64,000 bases of DNA, from assembly GCF_023278565.1 (NCBI RefSeq), contig NC_064676.1, forward strand, positions 1,798,001 to 1,862,000. The letters are read 5' to 3'. Of the stretch, positions 47,201 to 59,968 are shown in pieces; position 1 is the stretch's first letter, and each line of letters starts with the position of its first letter. The notes beneath the pieces are model-generated. The model saw only the letters and a program-made list of their open reading frames with translations, was not told where the DNA came from and ran no database searches. The position numbers were made by a program, and so were the translations under genes. Origin of the DNA: Colletotrichum lupini (lineage: Eukaryota; Ascomycota; Sordariomycetes; Glomerellales; Glomerellaceae).

Positions 47201-50200
47201 TGTGATGCGATGTGTTGTGTGGATGCGTTTGGAATGTGTTGCGACGAAGATTGGCCGAAGAAGTATTCGGTGTTTTATGTCCTCAAGCTTTGGTGAGCTT
47301 CAACAAGTAGAATAGGAGGTAAAGGTGTGGTGGTGGCGGTGGTAAAGTACCTTGGGTCGGTGGCCGGGAGGGTTGCAACGGGAACAAAATGTCAACGGGC
47401 CCGCAGAGGTGAGATACGTAAATGTAGGTAGGCCCAGTTTGCAAAGGTGAAATGTCGTCAAGCCAAAGTCGTTACTCAAAGCAGGCACAAACTCTGTTTC
47501 AGGTAAGCCACCTTCTTCTTTTGTTCGCAAACTGGCGGTAGAATGAATTAGAAGATGGGAATGAACAAGCTGGGCCGAGCAACAAAGGTGACGTGGAATT
47601 TGACTCCAGATGGAAGGCATCCAATCCGTCGCCGCCTTCTTATACGCCGCCTGGTCCGGTATCAGCTCTTTCCAGTCAGGTCAAGTCAGGAACAAGCTCA
47701 CCAGGTGCCTACCGCGGGACGGAGTACCTACCTACCCAGTACATACGGATTGGAGTTGGAAGGTACCTACGGTATAAGGTACCTCGCGCGGGGGTCAGAT
47801 GAATTGGCCGCTTTTTCCAGGCTCGATGCTTAGAAGACCGGCCAATTTCTCTGTCACCTGCGTGGGTACTTACCTTCATTACCTTATCCGTACCTTACCT
47901 TACCTTGGGCAAGCGGGGCGGGGAAGTATCCCTCCCCACACTGACACTGCCACTGCCACGGCTTTCACATGAAGAGAAGAAGCTCTCGCTCTCTCTCACT
48001 CTCACCTTCGCAATCGCTCAGCCAGCCTCGAATAAGGACAGCTCTCTATTATCACACGAACGTTCTGCGACCGCTCAGATGTCGGGGCCGAGGCTCGCGA
48101 GACAACCTCCACACCCTTACGTTTACCCCAGACCCTGCCAATCTATCTCGAAAAGGGATCGCGCGTGAGATCATGACCGCATACACACCCTTCTCTGCAG
48201 ACTGCAACCTCCCACCCCCAGAACTCTACACTCCTGTCAGCAGTTTAATCCTCCTCTTAACTCCCCGAATCTGGGCATGCCAGCATACCACCTGGGCCTG
48301 CGCGAAACAAACGGCCAATGATAGCAACCAGACCGACACTCACAACCCCAATCTGGCCGCCTAGCCCGGTCTGCGTTGCGTCCATCTGGAGATAGTACGG
48401 GGAACGTAGCAATCCGAACAACCGTTCTTCATGACGACTAGAACACTATCCTCGACGATGCTCGTTCCAGTCCCACGTGCACCCTGAGTGTCACTTCTCA
48501 AGTTCCCAATCAGGCAGCCAAGAAAGGACAAACCCAGAGGCGAATGGACGCCACAGCTTCTGAGGCTCGAGGCAGCGCTGAAGGGCAGAAGAAAAAGAAG
48601 AAAAAAAGATCCAAGGGGCCTTTTGCACGGTCTTCACGATGTAGGGCCGGCAAGGGTCATTACCTAAAGCAATCCATGGCGGGCATATGCATGACGGGTA
48701 AAGCAGACAGACGCAGGGACAGACAACAGCTCACAGGCGCACAATTCGTCTGAGAGCTTCGACACTGCTTGACGCTTGTATCCGAACAGCAATGTCGCAT
48801 ACATACACCGACACCTTCTCTCCCCTTCTACTCCGCCAATCTCTGCCAATGACACGACGCCAATCACGAACTCGGTCCCCCCAAACTCTCCATCCCGTCT
48901 CGGGCGATCAGGCGGGAGATGCCAACCCACGGCTTCGGCAGACTTTTGGTCACACTCGGCCTTTTCAGTCCGAAGCATGTGCGGGACGGACGCTTAGTTT
49001 TGCCCGTGGTGCTGGATTGGGACGGGGCCAACCGAGCGAGCTGCATTCTTTTTCCAGCTCAGGCTCCCTCTCTCCGTTCGTGGGGTTCATCTCCATAAAA
49101 CCTTCCACAAGTCTGGCTCAAGCCATCGTGTCAATCTCAGCATCTCAGAGCACTCAGCAGTGGACTCGGTTGTCAACTAGCTGGTACCACCTCTACCCGT
49201 CTCGGTTGCCTCATCGCACGACAGCATCCCGTCAGCGGCTCTCTGCATCAGCTTGGGAAACTGCAGACATTTATTTGACAACTCGCACAGTAGTGCCAGC
49301 CGACCAGCGTCAACGTCGACGTCGACCAAGCTTGTCTCTGGCTCCTTGATCCTCGCTCCGGGTTTCTGAACCAGACCCTGAACCGACCATCGGGGAACGA
49401 TGTGTTTTAGCATCCGTCACACAAGCGAGCGAATCGAAGCGCAATGAGAGGCATCCGAATAAGACTCGTCTATTCGACGAATCGTCTCGAGAATTTCCGG
49501 TGCCTGACTAGGATGACCCCTGCGTCAGAAATGGGTCCGGCCGGTGAACGAAGCTTCAAGTCTTCGATTCTTCAAGATGGCAAGTGGCGCCGCAGCGATG
49601 AGGGAGACACCTCGTTGCGGCGGGACCAAGCTCCAGAGAGGCCAGTCACGTAGGCAGGAGAATCCCAGCTCCCACGGGGCCAAGAGGTGGCCGTCCGCGA
49701 CGTTCCCGCCCGCGGAAAACCACACGTGAGAGCTCTTTGCTGTTTCAAGAAGATGCCAGCAGGCAAACCCCTGCCTGTGACAGCTCAGGTACAGCTCCCT
49801 TTCTTTCATCATGCTTCAAGAATATGCGCGCTCCATTTATTTATTTATTTTGGCCTAATTCCGTCGTGGATTACTGCCTTCAAAAATGGTGCCAATATAC
49901 ATGGCCGGAGCTACGAAGAGTAATAAAAGGAAAAGGATATCTTGGTTATACAAATGCCCCGGCACTCCCCGGCACTCCCCGCCATCGGCTACTGAATGCT
50001 GCTCGCACGCAGTGGAGTTTCTAAACAAACGATTCGACTGATATCACGGCGCGCTCTCGCTGTCTCTCTCGCTTCCCCCTTCTCGGTTCCGCAACCCGCG
50101 CCCGCGCCTGCGCTGGTATCCTTCCCCGTTCTTCGATTCAGATGAGTCCAGGCCGAAAATCGTCATCCGCACGCCGTTTTATGCTTCTAATCCGTTTCCG

Positions 50201-50214
50201 TCCGTCCGTGACCG
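47201..50214. other. Gene-poor region
   Basis: Three kilobases with no supported gene. The left part (about 47,700-47,910) is dense in TACCT/GGTACC words, followed by a CT-rich patch near 48,000. The right part is AT-richer near 49,840-49,930 and holds small repeats. Frames up to about 185 codons (48792-49349) lack any recognisable feature. Confidence 0.5.
49838..49852. repeat. Short (TTTA)n repeat
   Basis: Three to four TTTA units in intergenic DNA, followed at 49,958-49,982 by two copies of a CCCCGGCACT-like ten-base unit. Both are minor simple repeats. Confidence 0.6.
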
Positions 50215-51699
50215 TCACGGCCACCAGTTCATCGTCTTGTAGCTCTCAATCACCTCCTCGACCAATTCCTTGGTCAACTTGGGCTTTTCGTACTGGAAGC
50301 CGACAACCTGTTCTAAGCGGTTACCGTCCATGCTCAGGTCCGTATCTTTCAACAGCTCCTTCTCCATGAAGGGCGTAAGAGGTCCCGGCCGCGCAATGCC
50401 CGCCTTCTCGAGCAGTTCGGCCCATGGTCCCATGAGCTCGTCGTTGACGTCGTCGACGACGCTGTCCATGTTCAGGCGCGCAAATGTGCTGATGAGTTGT
50501 CCCTGAAATCCCGTTTCGATCTTGAAGATGTCGCCAATAATCTCGGACATGGTGCCTTGTGTGGTGATGCCCTTGTCGACAACGTTAAACGTGGGCACCT
50601 TGCCCATGGTCTTGACATCCCACTTGTCCTGGCCTTTGCTGTACCACGCCGTGATATCCCAAAGTGCGCGTACGGCATCTGTAATGTGTACCGTGTTCTG
50701 TCGCAGGCCCTTGTCCCACAGCCACTTCATTTCGCTCTCCAGGTATTGGTAGACACGGGCCATGCAAAGTGCCGTTGCGACCCATTGCGACGCGTACGGG
50801 CCGTAGACGTGTGCCAAACGCACAATGATGAGATTCAGTCTAGAGAAAGAGTGTCGTTGAGTCAGTTTGGAACGATACACGATAATGTGCCCCGCAAGTT
50901 AAAGGGAGCTCTGAGAACGCTTGGTGGCGACGCCTTGGATACGTACCCCTCAATTTTGGCCAACTCCTCCTCGGCCTGCAGCTTGTAGACCGCGATCTTG
51001 CTCCAAGGCTTCAACTTGTCGCCCTCTTTGCTTGGGGACGAGTCTGACTTGTATACCATGCCGGTGCTGAGCTCGATGAAGGCCTTGACCTTGCGCTTGG
51101 CCGCCTCCTTGCCAACAGCAAGCGACAGGCCGAGAGAGCGCAACTTGTAAACCTCATCCTCTTGCGAATATCTCGTCTCGCCGCCGCAATTGAAGACGTA
51201 GTCCCACTGTTTGCCGTCGGCACGGTCGAATATCTTTGCTAGGGCTTCTGCAACAGGGCAAAGAAAAAGCAAGAAACGTTAGCCGAGAGCGACATGACAG
51301 TTGGTTATTTATCTGGGGTGTTGGGTCGGTTGGTAGCTTTGGAGACCCCAGAGACAGAGGGGGGAGGGGAGGGGCTACAGAGAAGAGAAGAGACGAGAAG
51401 AGGAAGAAGAGACATGAAGGAATGAGTGTTGGAGGGCGGTGAATGGGAAAGAAAAGGAGAAAACAGGTCATGTCGTCGTTTAGGTCTGGTGACTTACGTT
51501 CTCTGCTTGCATCGGCCTGCATGAATTTGCTGCCGGCGCAGGCGTCCTGGAATTCGGGAGCAAGCCATGCGAGTTGGGGCAAGGCCTTGTCGACAACGCG
51601 GACCTCTGATGCGAGGTCATTGTCGTGGATGTAGCGGGCCAGGAAGCGACCGATGTAGCCCAGCCCCCCGATGATCAGGACTGAGGGTTTCTCGGCCAT
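50215..51699 (-). CDS. NAD-dependent epimerase/dehydratase-like protein (extended SDR)
   Basis: A Rossmann-fold protein of the extended short-chain dehydrogenase/reductase group. Exons in reading order: 51699-51498, 51247-50947 and 50839-50215, giving 375 residues. The dinucleotide-binding loop is intact at the N terminus (VLIIGGLGYIGRFLA, about 7-21), followed by VRVVDKA ending strand 2. The mid-region has STGMVYKSD and then AVYKLQAEEELAK, where the usual catalytic Tyr-x3-Lys would lie, yet the Tyr is followed by Ala rather than Lys at +4. RLAHVYGPYA follows, as in sugar-nucleotide epimerases. The C-terminal third has no clear relative. Substrate and reaction cannot be named; it may be a reductase with altered chemistry or a binding protein. 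No signal peptide. Both introns have strong donors. Confidence 0.85.
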
Positions 51700-54600
51700 G
51701 GTGAAGGGAAGGGGGAGGGGGGATTCGGTGGCAGAGGCGGTCGTCGAGTGGTTGTGCGTTTGTGTGCGGTGTTGTGTCGTCGGAAAGAAAAGGATATTAC
51801 GAGCAGCGCAGGTTGACGAGTTTGGGGGCAGAGGGGTTCGAGGTCGTGGTTGTGGTGGTGGTGCACTGGGCGCTCAACGGCAAGGCGGGAGGAAAGGTAC
51901 CTCTGACGGGCAGGGACGACAAGGACAGCGAGGGTAACGGACGGCGGGGTTGACGTCTGGTGTCCAGGTTCCCGTCGAGTTAGGGGTGAGTTGCCCTGGC
52001 CCCCTGGAACGAGAGTTGCAGCACCGGGATTGCGCGAGTTTAGTGTAAACCACGGTGCAGCGGGATGGATGCGGGCGAAGCTCGGCAGGGGGGCTTCGAG
52101 GGGGGGCGACGGTCCAACCGGGATAGTTTGTGGGAAGGACTTGGGGAGGGCGGCGAACGAAGGTGGCAGACGGATGGCCTTGATTAGGTCCAAGTTATGG
52201 ATAGCAGGGCAGTCAATGTTATTGAGGTCAGGTGGCAGAGGCGGGGAGACTAGTCGGAGGGGTGTGAAGAGGAATAGAGAGAGGGAGGAGAGGAAGAATA
52301 AGAAGGAGAGAAGCGGACGAGGGGGGCAAGAGTAATAATGACAAAAAGGAGGTTGTAGGCTTAATGGTGGTGTGCGTGGGTGCGCCTATATATGTATATA
52401 TGTGTTTGTGTAAGGTACGCAGTATGGTATGTTTGTGCGTCTAAAGCAGGGAAAGGAAAGGTATGGTAAGCTAGGTGTGCGCGTGTATGTGTTGTTCAAG
52501 TGTAAAAGATTCGAGTTGGTTGGTTACGTCTAATGATGTCGAAAAGCACATAAGTCAAGGTAGCAGCAGCGTTGCGCACGTCGTGGAAAAAGACAAAATC
52601 GACGGGAAAAAAACTCTTGAGACGACACATGGTCCTTTCCCCTTTTTCTTCTTTTGTGTTCCCTCCCGTGCGAGTATAAGAATAATAAGGAGAAAATAGT
52701 CAAAAAAAATTTTAGCGGAGATGCAGCAGCATAAAAAAAGAGACGAAACAGAGCAAAAACAAGCTCCAGTACGGAGGATCCTCCAATACAATGGTGCTGT
52801 CATTCAAAACGGGGGCTAGATGGATATTGGAGCGGGCCGTGGAAGTTGGAACGAATGGAGAGCGGGTCAAGGGACGAGGGGGGCACTGGGGGGGCCTACC
52901 TACTACTGCACACATAGTATGAAGACTCGAAGAAAGTGGGAGGAAAAGAGGAGATTTGGAAATGACAATATCCCCAGGGACAGCACACACACACACACGT
53001 ACACGCACACACAAGTTACCTCACCATACCAAAGCACTCACAGTCTCACTTGTTGTAATCGAGAGGGCTCTCGTTCATCAAGCTGCCGATGGATAGCCGG
53101 TGGAGCCTTTATGCCGCTTCAAACTTCACACTTACAGAGCTGAACCCTGCCAGGTGCTTTGGCTGCTGTTGCCTCTCTCACTTGAGTAGGTACCTCCTAC
53201 CTTAGGTAACTCGGGGACAACTCCTGCCACTTCCATGCTCTCCGCCAGCTTCAGGTCCAGGCAGGTCCAACGCCTAGTCCATTCTTTCCTTAACTTCTTG
53301 GTCTCCGTAAGGTACCTTGCTGGGGCTGTGTATTCAGCATTCACCAAGCAAGAACACATAACTTTGCTCCCATCAGCTCTTTGCTCCGGATTCCCGAGCC
53401 CCTGTCTGCTGACCTCACCACCACCATGCCACACCTTGCTTACCTACGTGCCTACCTGTTCTAAGTACCTATACTGCGTAAGCTAAGGTAGCTTTAGCTC
53501 GCAGCTGCTCTCATCGGTGTCTTCCCGCCATCATCTCAAGTTTCAATCTACGCAGCTCGCTGACATGTCCCATATTGTCCTGCCTGCCTTGCCAGCTCCG
53601 TCTGAGTCACTCCGTTGACACGCTAGCGATCCTTTGCCTTCTCCAAAGTCCAGAGAGCATCCTTTTCCAACACCCTGAACCCTGGCTGCGGCGTAATCCA
53701 CCAAGAAACCAATCCCCGATCCAAAGGAACATGTTCTGGCGGCGGCTACTGCGCTCTATCTTAATCGATACAAGCACCTGGTATCCCTACGTCCACAGTC
53801 ATACCCAAGTGCCGTGCTAGATTTTCTACCGAATGAAGAACTTTGGTACGGATAACGTGCCTCTACTATCTGAGAAGGGTCGCGATATCACTCTCACTAG
53901 GTAAGCCAGCGTTCCAAGGGGCGAAATACCAGCGACCACTAACTAGATTGTACGACCAAAGCTCCGGTATCGCATGCTCATCTTCATCCGATATCGACCG
54001 TCTTCGCCAAGCTGCTTCTTCGCCATCCCCCCGCTCTCACTCGGTCACACACATAAACAATGCCATGGGGATTCGAGAGCCATGGGCTGGACACCAAGAC
54101 GGTCTGCCGCTTGCCGCCTTGTCGCGAAATTTACAGTGCCCCGTGCTTGCTCAGAAACCCCACATCGTTGCAGCAGCAAGATATCCCCCGGTCCACTCCA
54201 TGCCCATGGCGTCCACCATCTGTTGAGCGACGACAAGCATCCTCTATCAATTATCGTCACAAGAGGGGAGGGGGGAGGTCAGCCACATTCATCATTGAAC
54301 ATTCGTACTGCTGGAAATCGAAATCCAGACAAGAAACTTGTGTCTGTCTGCTGCTCAGAGCCTTCAACCGGGCCTATCCCCGTCACCTCTTAGCCTAGTC
54401 GTCGTGATTGTCGTCACGCTTTCTTGCATCTATTGGCTCCGTCGAATCCCAAATACCCGGCAGAGACATGCGCGCAATGCGTCAGAGACAGAATACCTAT
54501 ACTCGCCAAAGAGAGACATCGATGCCCTTAATTGGAAAAAAGGCCATGCAAGGTACGCGCTCACGGTGCCCTCGCACTGCAATCCTGCGCCCTAATTGCC

Positions 54601-57600
54601 TTCTATTGTCCAATAATGTCTCTTGACAGCCTCGGATTCTGTTGCGTTCCGACTCAGGTTTCTCCCCACACATGCCTGATATCGTGTCCAACCCTTCCCG
54701 TGCCACCGAGATCTTCGCCAAAAAGCAGGGAACAATCCATGCCCGATGGCAGCTTGTCGATTTCCCTCCCGCTATTCCCGGTCTTCCACCCACGCACTCA
54801 CTTCAACACTCGCGGCTTGCCCTGCTTGCCGGCCGGCTTCTCCGTCTTTTCTTCTTATTGTCCGGCCCGGGCCAGGAACCACGGCTATCCACAGCTCATC
54901 CCCTAAAGTCAAGACAGTGATACAACAGATCTTGTCTCACCATCAGCCTCGATTTCGAGTAACACGCCCATCTCGTTGGAAACAAATTACGAAATGACCA
55001 ATGCGAGATGCAAAAAAACAAACTTCTTATTGGCTCTCCTGTTCCTGTTGGCTACCTTGCGTCCCAAGCTTCCGGCTAGCGCCAGCGGCGCGAAGTGTCC
55101 ATCCCATGGATCCCGCCCCGTTCCCGCCCAGGGGCCTTCCATGATGCTCTTCGCAGATGGGTGCTTCTTGCCTGGGCCATGCCGCCGTACTTCAACTTTA
55201 AAAGGGGCTACTAACCAATGAACCGCACTCGCACCGGCGCTCCACGAGCGGGTTCGGGCTCGGGCTCAGCTTTCGGCCATTTGGCTTTTCGCGTTTCGCA
55301 TCTCCCTGCATCCTGCATGCGGGGAGTCCTAGAGGAGATCTGCTGCATGTTCTAGAAATCTTGTGGGATCTGTTCTGCAACGGAGCACGCATGCTTTCTT
55401 TTTCGGGCGAAAGTGAGTGCTAATCCATTTATCCAAATTACCAACCCTTATCTTGCCGCTTTTCACATCAGCTAGGCCCCTGAAGATCAACGAGGGCACG
55501 AGAGACATTGGCTGGCACCGTACTCACTTTCATGTGTTTCCCAAAATAATCGACTTTGGCATCTTGGTTATGCGCCACCAAGGCACGAACACCAGCGTCG
55601 ACGCTGGGGCGTTGGAGCTAGGAACCCAGCCGCCCTCGGCGCCAGAGACAGAGCCAGAGCCAACTATTGATGTTGCAGGTCCGTCATCAAGCCAAGGGGG
55701 CTCCACAGCACCAACCCATGCAGCAACCGCCAACTCTGTCAGGTCTCTTCCTTAGCAAACCAAACCCCCGCCTTGAATGGACAGCTCCCGCGTCGGCGCG
55801 TTAACCGCCTAAGCTTCGACAGGCAACGTTGGGCATCATTCGCCCAGTGCGACACTCATGCTCTTCGTCATCAAACAAACCCTGACTGCGCCCCCGAAGC
55901 CTATCGAAAGGAGATGGGGAGCCCGGTGTTCGCTGAGTATCAAGGTCCGCGTATCTCACATCTTCAAACAGACCGAGCCGGACATACAGCGTGAATCCGA
56001 CGATGCCAGTGTTACCGGGTTCGCTTTAGAGCTTACCTTTCAGCTAGGCACACTAGGTAGGTTACGGGGGTTTTGGCTGATCGGATCTGTTTGTGCAATT
56101 GCGTGTCCTACTTCTGAGAACGAGAACGAAAGTCAGACTCAGACTCAGAATGGGCAACGAAGTCTCTGTCAGCGCTGGCTCAATTTGATCCGAACATTTG
56201 TAGGACCCCTACTATCGGTCCTAACTTGACGCATAGTTTACGGTATGGGCAGTATTATGCAACCACGTTCCTGGCACACTTATAATCGCCGCGAGGTTGG
56301 AATTGCTTTTACTTCGGCAAGTCTCTGACTGGCTTCTGTGTAAAACGAATTCGGCTTCCAGGCTATTGAGTGGTGTTTCTCACGATTTCGGTCCACATTA
56401 CGTTACCCGATAATCGTTGAATCGATTCCCGGCCTGTCACTTTGCGGGCATAGCCAAGGGAACCTGTTGCGTCAAAGCAATTAGCCGCAACTAAGCTTAC
56501 TGCATGTAGGCGAACCATACCGGTGTCATACCTGATCGCTTCACTCACAGTTACCTATCCGAAGATTGTCTCTTGATCCTCGCGGGGCGCTTGAAAAGTG
56601 AGAGTATAGCTGAGGATCGAGGACTGCCAGAACTAGAGCAGGCTGGAAGATCTTGCCGAAAGCTTACATGAGTGGCTTGCCGTGTGAGCCTACCTACTTA
56701 CTCTAGTTGCACTCCTTGTCAAGTTCATCGACCTCATCTTGCCCATCCATTGGTCGAGTTAACAGACCGGCTTTAGGAGGGATCTTGCGAACAATTGCGT
56801 CCACTCGGTGCCGAGCTGTGATTTGAGCTGATGCCGACCAAGTCCCGCTCACGAAGCCGGTTCTCTTCTTTATGGCTGCTAGGGGGCCAGGAAGAAACCC
56901 TTAACTGGTGATTGAGGTCTTCGCATGAATACATGGCCACGATGACCTCCTACTTTCAACGTTGAAGATATCGAGCCTTTCCCCCACGTCGTATATTGCA
57001 GAGGTTTATTTGCTCGTTTCCAGTTCAAACGTGTCCCTAGATTGTATTCCAGTGCGCGCGCTGCTATTAACCGTGATCAGATCTTCAGGCCAAAAAAACG
57101 AGACTACACGCGCCGAATCGGTGCTGGTGCCGCGCAACATGGACCGAAAATATGTCCAGAGTCTACAACGCATGTCTCTATGCAGAAGAAACCATATCCG
57201 AAAACCGAGGACTTGTATACTTGCGTATACCATAAAGAGGGCAAAGAGACGAAAAGTCTTGAAGCCGGTGTGATGGTCCATCCAAGCGCCACAGTGATAC
57301 AGAGATCCAACAGAGCCTTGTCGAACGCAAATCGTGCCGAACATCGGAGACAAACTTCTCTCCCCCAAACCCATACACGTCAAAAACCGAACCAGGCAAA
57401 GGGACGCTGCAGTGAGATGGATCACTCAAGGACAAGGAGGTACACGTGATTTTGGATTACAGCCATACCGTCTTTTTTTTCTTCTTCTTCTCTATCGCCT
57501 GTTTCGTTCTTGCTTCAGAAAAGAGTGGACGGGAGTGATGGGCTACAGCCCTGCTGCCGGAGCAAGAAAAAAAATGCATCTGTCAAGGGATCTAGAGATT

Positions 57601-57882
57601 CAAGACAAGAGATGTAGGCGCGCGCGATCGTTTCCTTTTTCTCCTCCACCGACGCCAACGACGCAAAACAGTGAAACTCGATCTTGGGGGATATTGAAAA
57701 GCCCGGCTTGGAAAATGCCAAGCCGTACAACCCGATCTCGACATCCGGCGCCACACCCGTGCTACTCTCTCATCTACCATCGATCACGATGCCCGCAATA
57801 TCATGAGCGGGGTATCAATCGTAGCTCCAATTCCTAGGATGCAGCCTTTGATGAGCTCAAGGGGAACCAGACCGGGTTCACA
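51700..57882. other. Long gene-poor region
   Basis: Six kilobases without a convincing gene. The left ~700 bases are G-rich on the plus strand, the CT-rich leader of the SDR gene in its sense. A CA-repeat patch lies at about 52,985-53,012, and TACCT words cluster at 53,186-53,210 and 53,450-53,490. Two neighbouring frames at 55417-55755 and 55858-56229 are the only ones that caught my eye, but they show no domain. Confidence 0.5.
52984..53013. repeat. Imperfect (CA)n repeat
   Basis: An ACACAC run interrupted by CGTACACG, in intergenic DNA upstream of the SDR gene. A simple repeat. Confidence 0.8.
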
Positions 57883-58893
57883 TCACTTCTGCATGCTCCC
57901 GATAATCTCCCTCTGCGCCGCGCGGTCCCTACCAGCCCCGCTAAGGCTGCCCACGCTCCGCAGGTCGCCGACGACGTCCTTGGCCTTGCCAAAGTAGACC
58001 TCCTGCAGCAGGTTACGCATCTTGAGCTCCATGTCCTCGACGAGCCGTCCCACGTTGGCAATGTGGCTCTCGTCGCCGTCGACGGGGAGCTCCTGCTCAA
58101 CCTGCCGCGTCATGTTGCCGCTGAGGTCCATGTCGCCCAGGGCGTTGGTCGAGGTGGAGAGCGAGAGGATGACGGTCGAGGTGAGCTTGTACTGCGTCGT
58201 GCGGCCGCGCTCAATGGCCTCGAAAACGTGGATCGAGTCCCATACGCCCTCTGCGCTTCCGCCGGGGGTCGCGGCTGTGGTTGTCTTGTCAGCTGAAATA
58301 AGAAAAAAAAAATAAGATCCAATTCCTGATCACAGGCAGAAACGCACATTTCTTCAAGAGAACCACGCCGGCGAATCCATCGTCCAGGTTCCAAAAGTAT
58401 ACGCTGCTCACACCACCCTCGTAGTACAGATCTCGGTACACGTCAAACGCCTCATTGGCCTTGACCTCCATCTTGCGGACCCTCTCGCTCGGGATCGCGC
58501 CTTCGCCGGCGCCCTCGCTACCGCCGGCACCGACGCCGCCGACGCCGCCCTCGTCCAGAGGCGGGTCGAACTGGTTGCTCCATGGGGAGCGGTAGCTGTC
58601 GCCGTCGCGGTTGTAGTCGCAGAGGAGGTAGTCGCGGCCCGTCTGCTTGCAGCGCTTGACGGTCAGGGGTTGGTCGACGGACGAGAGAAGGTCCTCCGTC
58701 AGATCCGGTGCGAGGGAAATGATTGCGTTCAGGTGGTCGGTCGTGTGTTTCGGGTTCAGGCGGCGGAGGAGGTCGCTAGACGGGGAGAACACGCGGCAGA
58801 GGTTAGAGATGATTTGCTTTGATGCATGACGTTGAGGGGGTCAGGGCCGCTGCGATCTTACAGAGCCGAGTCGAAGGGGTCGACGGAGGCCAT
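57883..58893 (-). CDS. CAP2: F-actin-capping protein subunit beta
   Basis: The beta subunit of the heterodimer that caps fast-growing ends of actin filaments, acting at cortical patches and hyphal tips. Exons in reading order: 58893-58862 (32 nt), 58775-58348 and 58274-57883, giving 283 residues, close to the yeast protein. The N terminus [15 protein letters not shown] and the family signature [16 protein letters not shown] (near residue 60) are decisive. A loop rich in Gly and Glu ([17 protein letters not shown]) is inserted after the signature region; such loops vary between fungi. The C-terminal helix region [20 protein letters not shown], which ends in the actin-binding tail, is present. 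The next minus-strand gene upstream begins more than 1 kb away, so it has its own promoter. Confidence 0.95.
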
Positions 58894-59968
58894 GATGGGC
58901 TCTTTGTATGTGTGTCTATCGCTGGAGGAGGTTGTGTTTGAGCTTCTTCGGAGTCGTTGGCGATGAAAGGGTGGCGGTGTCGATTGGACTTGGATGGTCT
59001 TTGAGGTTGGGGTGTTAGCGGAAGGTCTGGCGGGGTAGACGGTCCTTAGCCCCTGGGTGTACTTCCCCAGGACCGGGAGTTCTGGGCTGCACCTACCACC
59101 TCGGGCATGTTAAAGAGGCACGGAGCTACAAAAGGCACGTCATTGTTTGAGGTACCTCACACACCTACCTCTTCACCTAACTGGACAAAGGGAGTGAGTT
59201 CTTGGAGCTATTGCTACCTCTCGAGTCAGCGCAGCTCTCCACTGCCGCCGGAGCTCTTGGAGCTCTCGGTGTTGAACGGCAATAATCACAGTGAACCACC
59301 ACATGAGACGTCTCTGGTCAATCGAGCAAGTCTCATCAATCATGACAATGGCTGATGCAGAGTAAAAGAGGATAAGGTAAACATTTGACCACAAACCATG
59401 TAAGCTCTAGGAAACTGCTCGCAAGACTCTGGTCTCCAAATTGGCCGCTCTGCTGGCCTTGTTCGCCTTTTGCGTCCCCTTTTGTTGGCGTCCTTCTGTC
59501 TGTCTCTTGAGAATACACCAAGACCAATTCCTTATGCCAACCTCACTCAGTTGCGAGATGAATCCCCCTCCCTTCGCCAACGCCTCGCGCGAAAAATAAA
59601 ACTGCACTCCAGCCACACCCGAATAACCAGTCTTCTTCCTTGAGACTCGCCTTCAGCTGTCCAGGTCTCGCCCCGCCTGCCCAGACCTGTCCTCCCTCAT
59701 CCCCTGCAACATGTCTCTTGGCATGTATTCCTCTCCTTATACTTGTCTTCAGGGTCGGTTTACGAACCCCAATCATATTGGAAATCGTCATAAGCAAAAC
59801 AGCAGCACTTCCTAAGTCACCGCTCCGGTGTGTTGAATAAAGTGCCTGCTGGAATAAGTACATCGAGAAGTGAAGCTCGGCACCCCATCGTCGCGTTGGC
59901 GGTTTGTGAAATGACCCCTAATTCAAGAGATCGATCGGTAATTTGGCAGTCACATAAAGGCCGATTAT
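58894..59968. other. Intergenic: capping-protein promoter and BAH-PHD gene 3' end
   Basis: About 1.1 kb. The part next to 58,893 is the promoter of the capping protein; the part before 59,969 must hold the 3' end of the BAH-PHD gene. No frame is convincing. Confidence 0.55.

Noticed and set aside
55417..56229. Two neighbouring plus-strand frames that might be a decayed or two-exon gene
   Set aside because: No family similarity, no consistent splice link and low-complexity Ser/Thr/Pro sequence.
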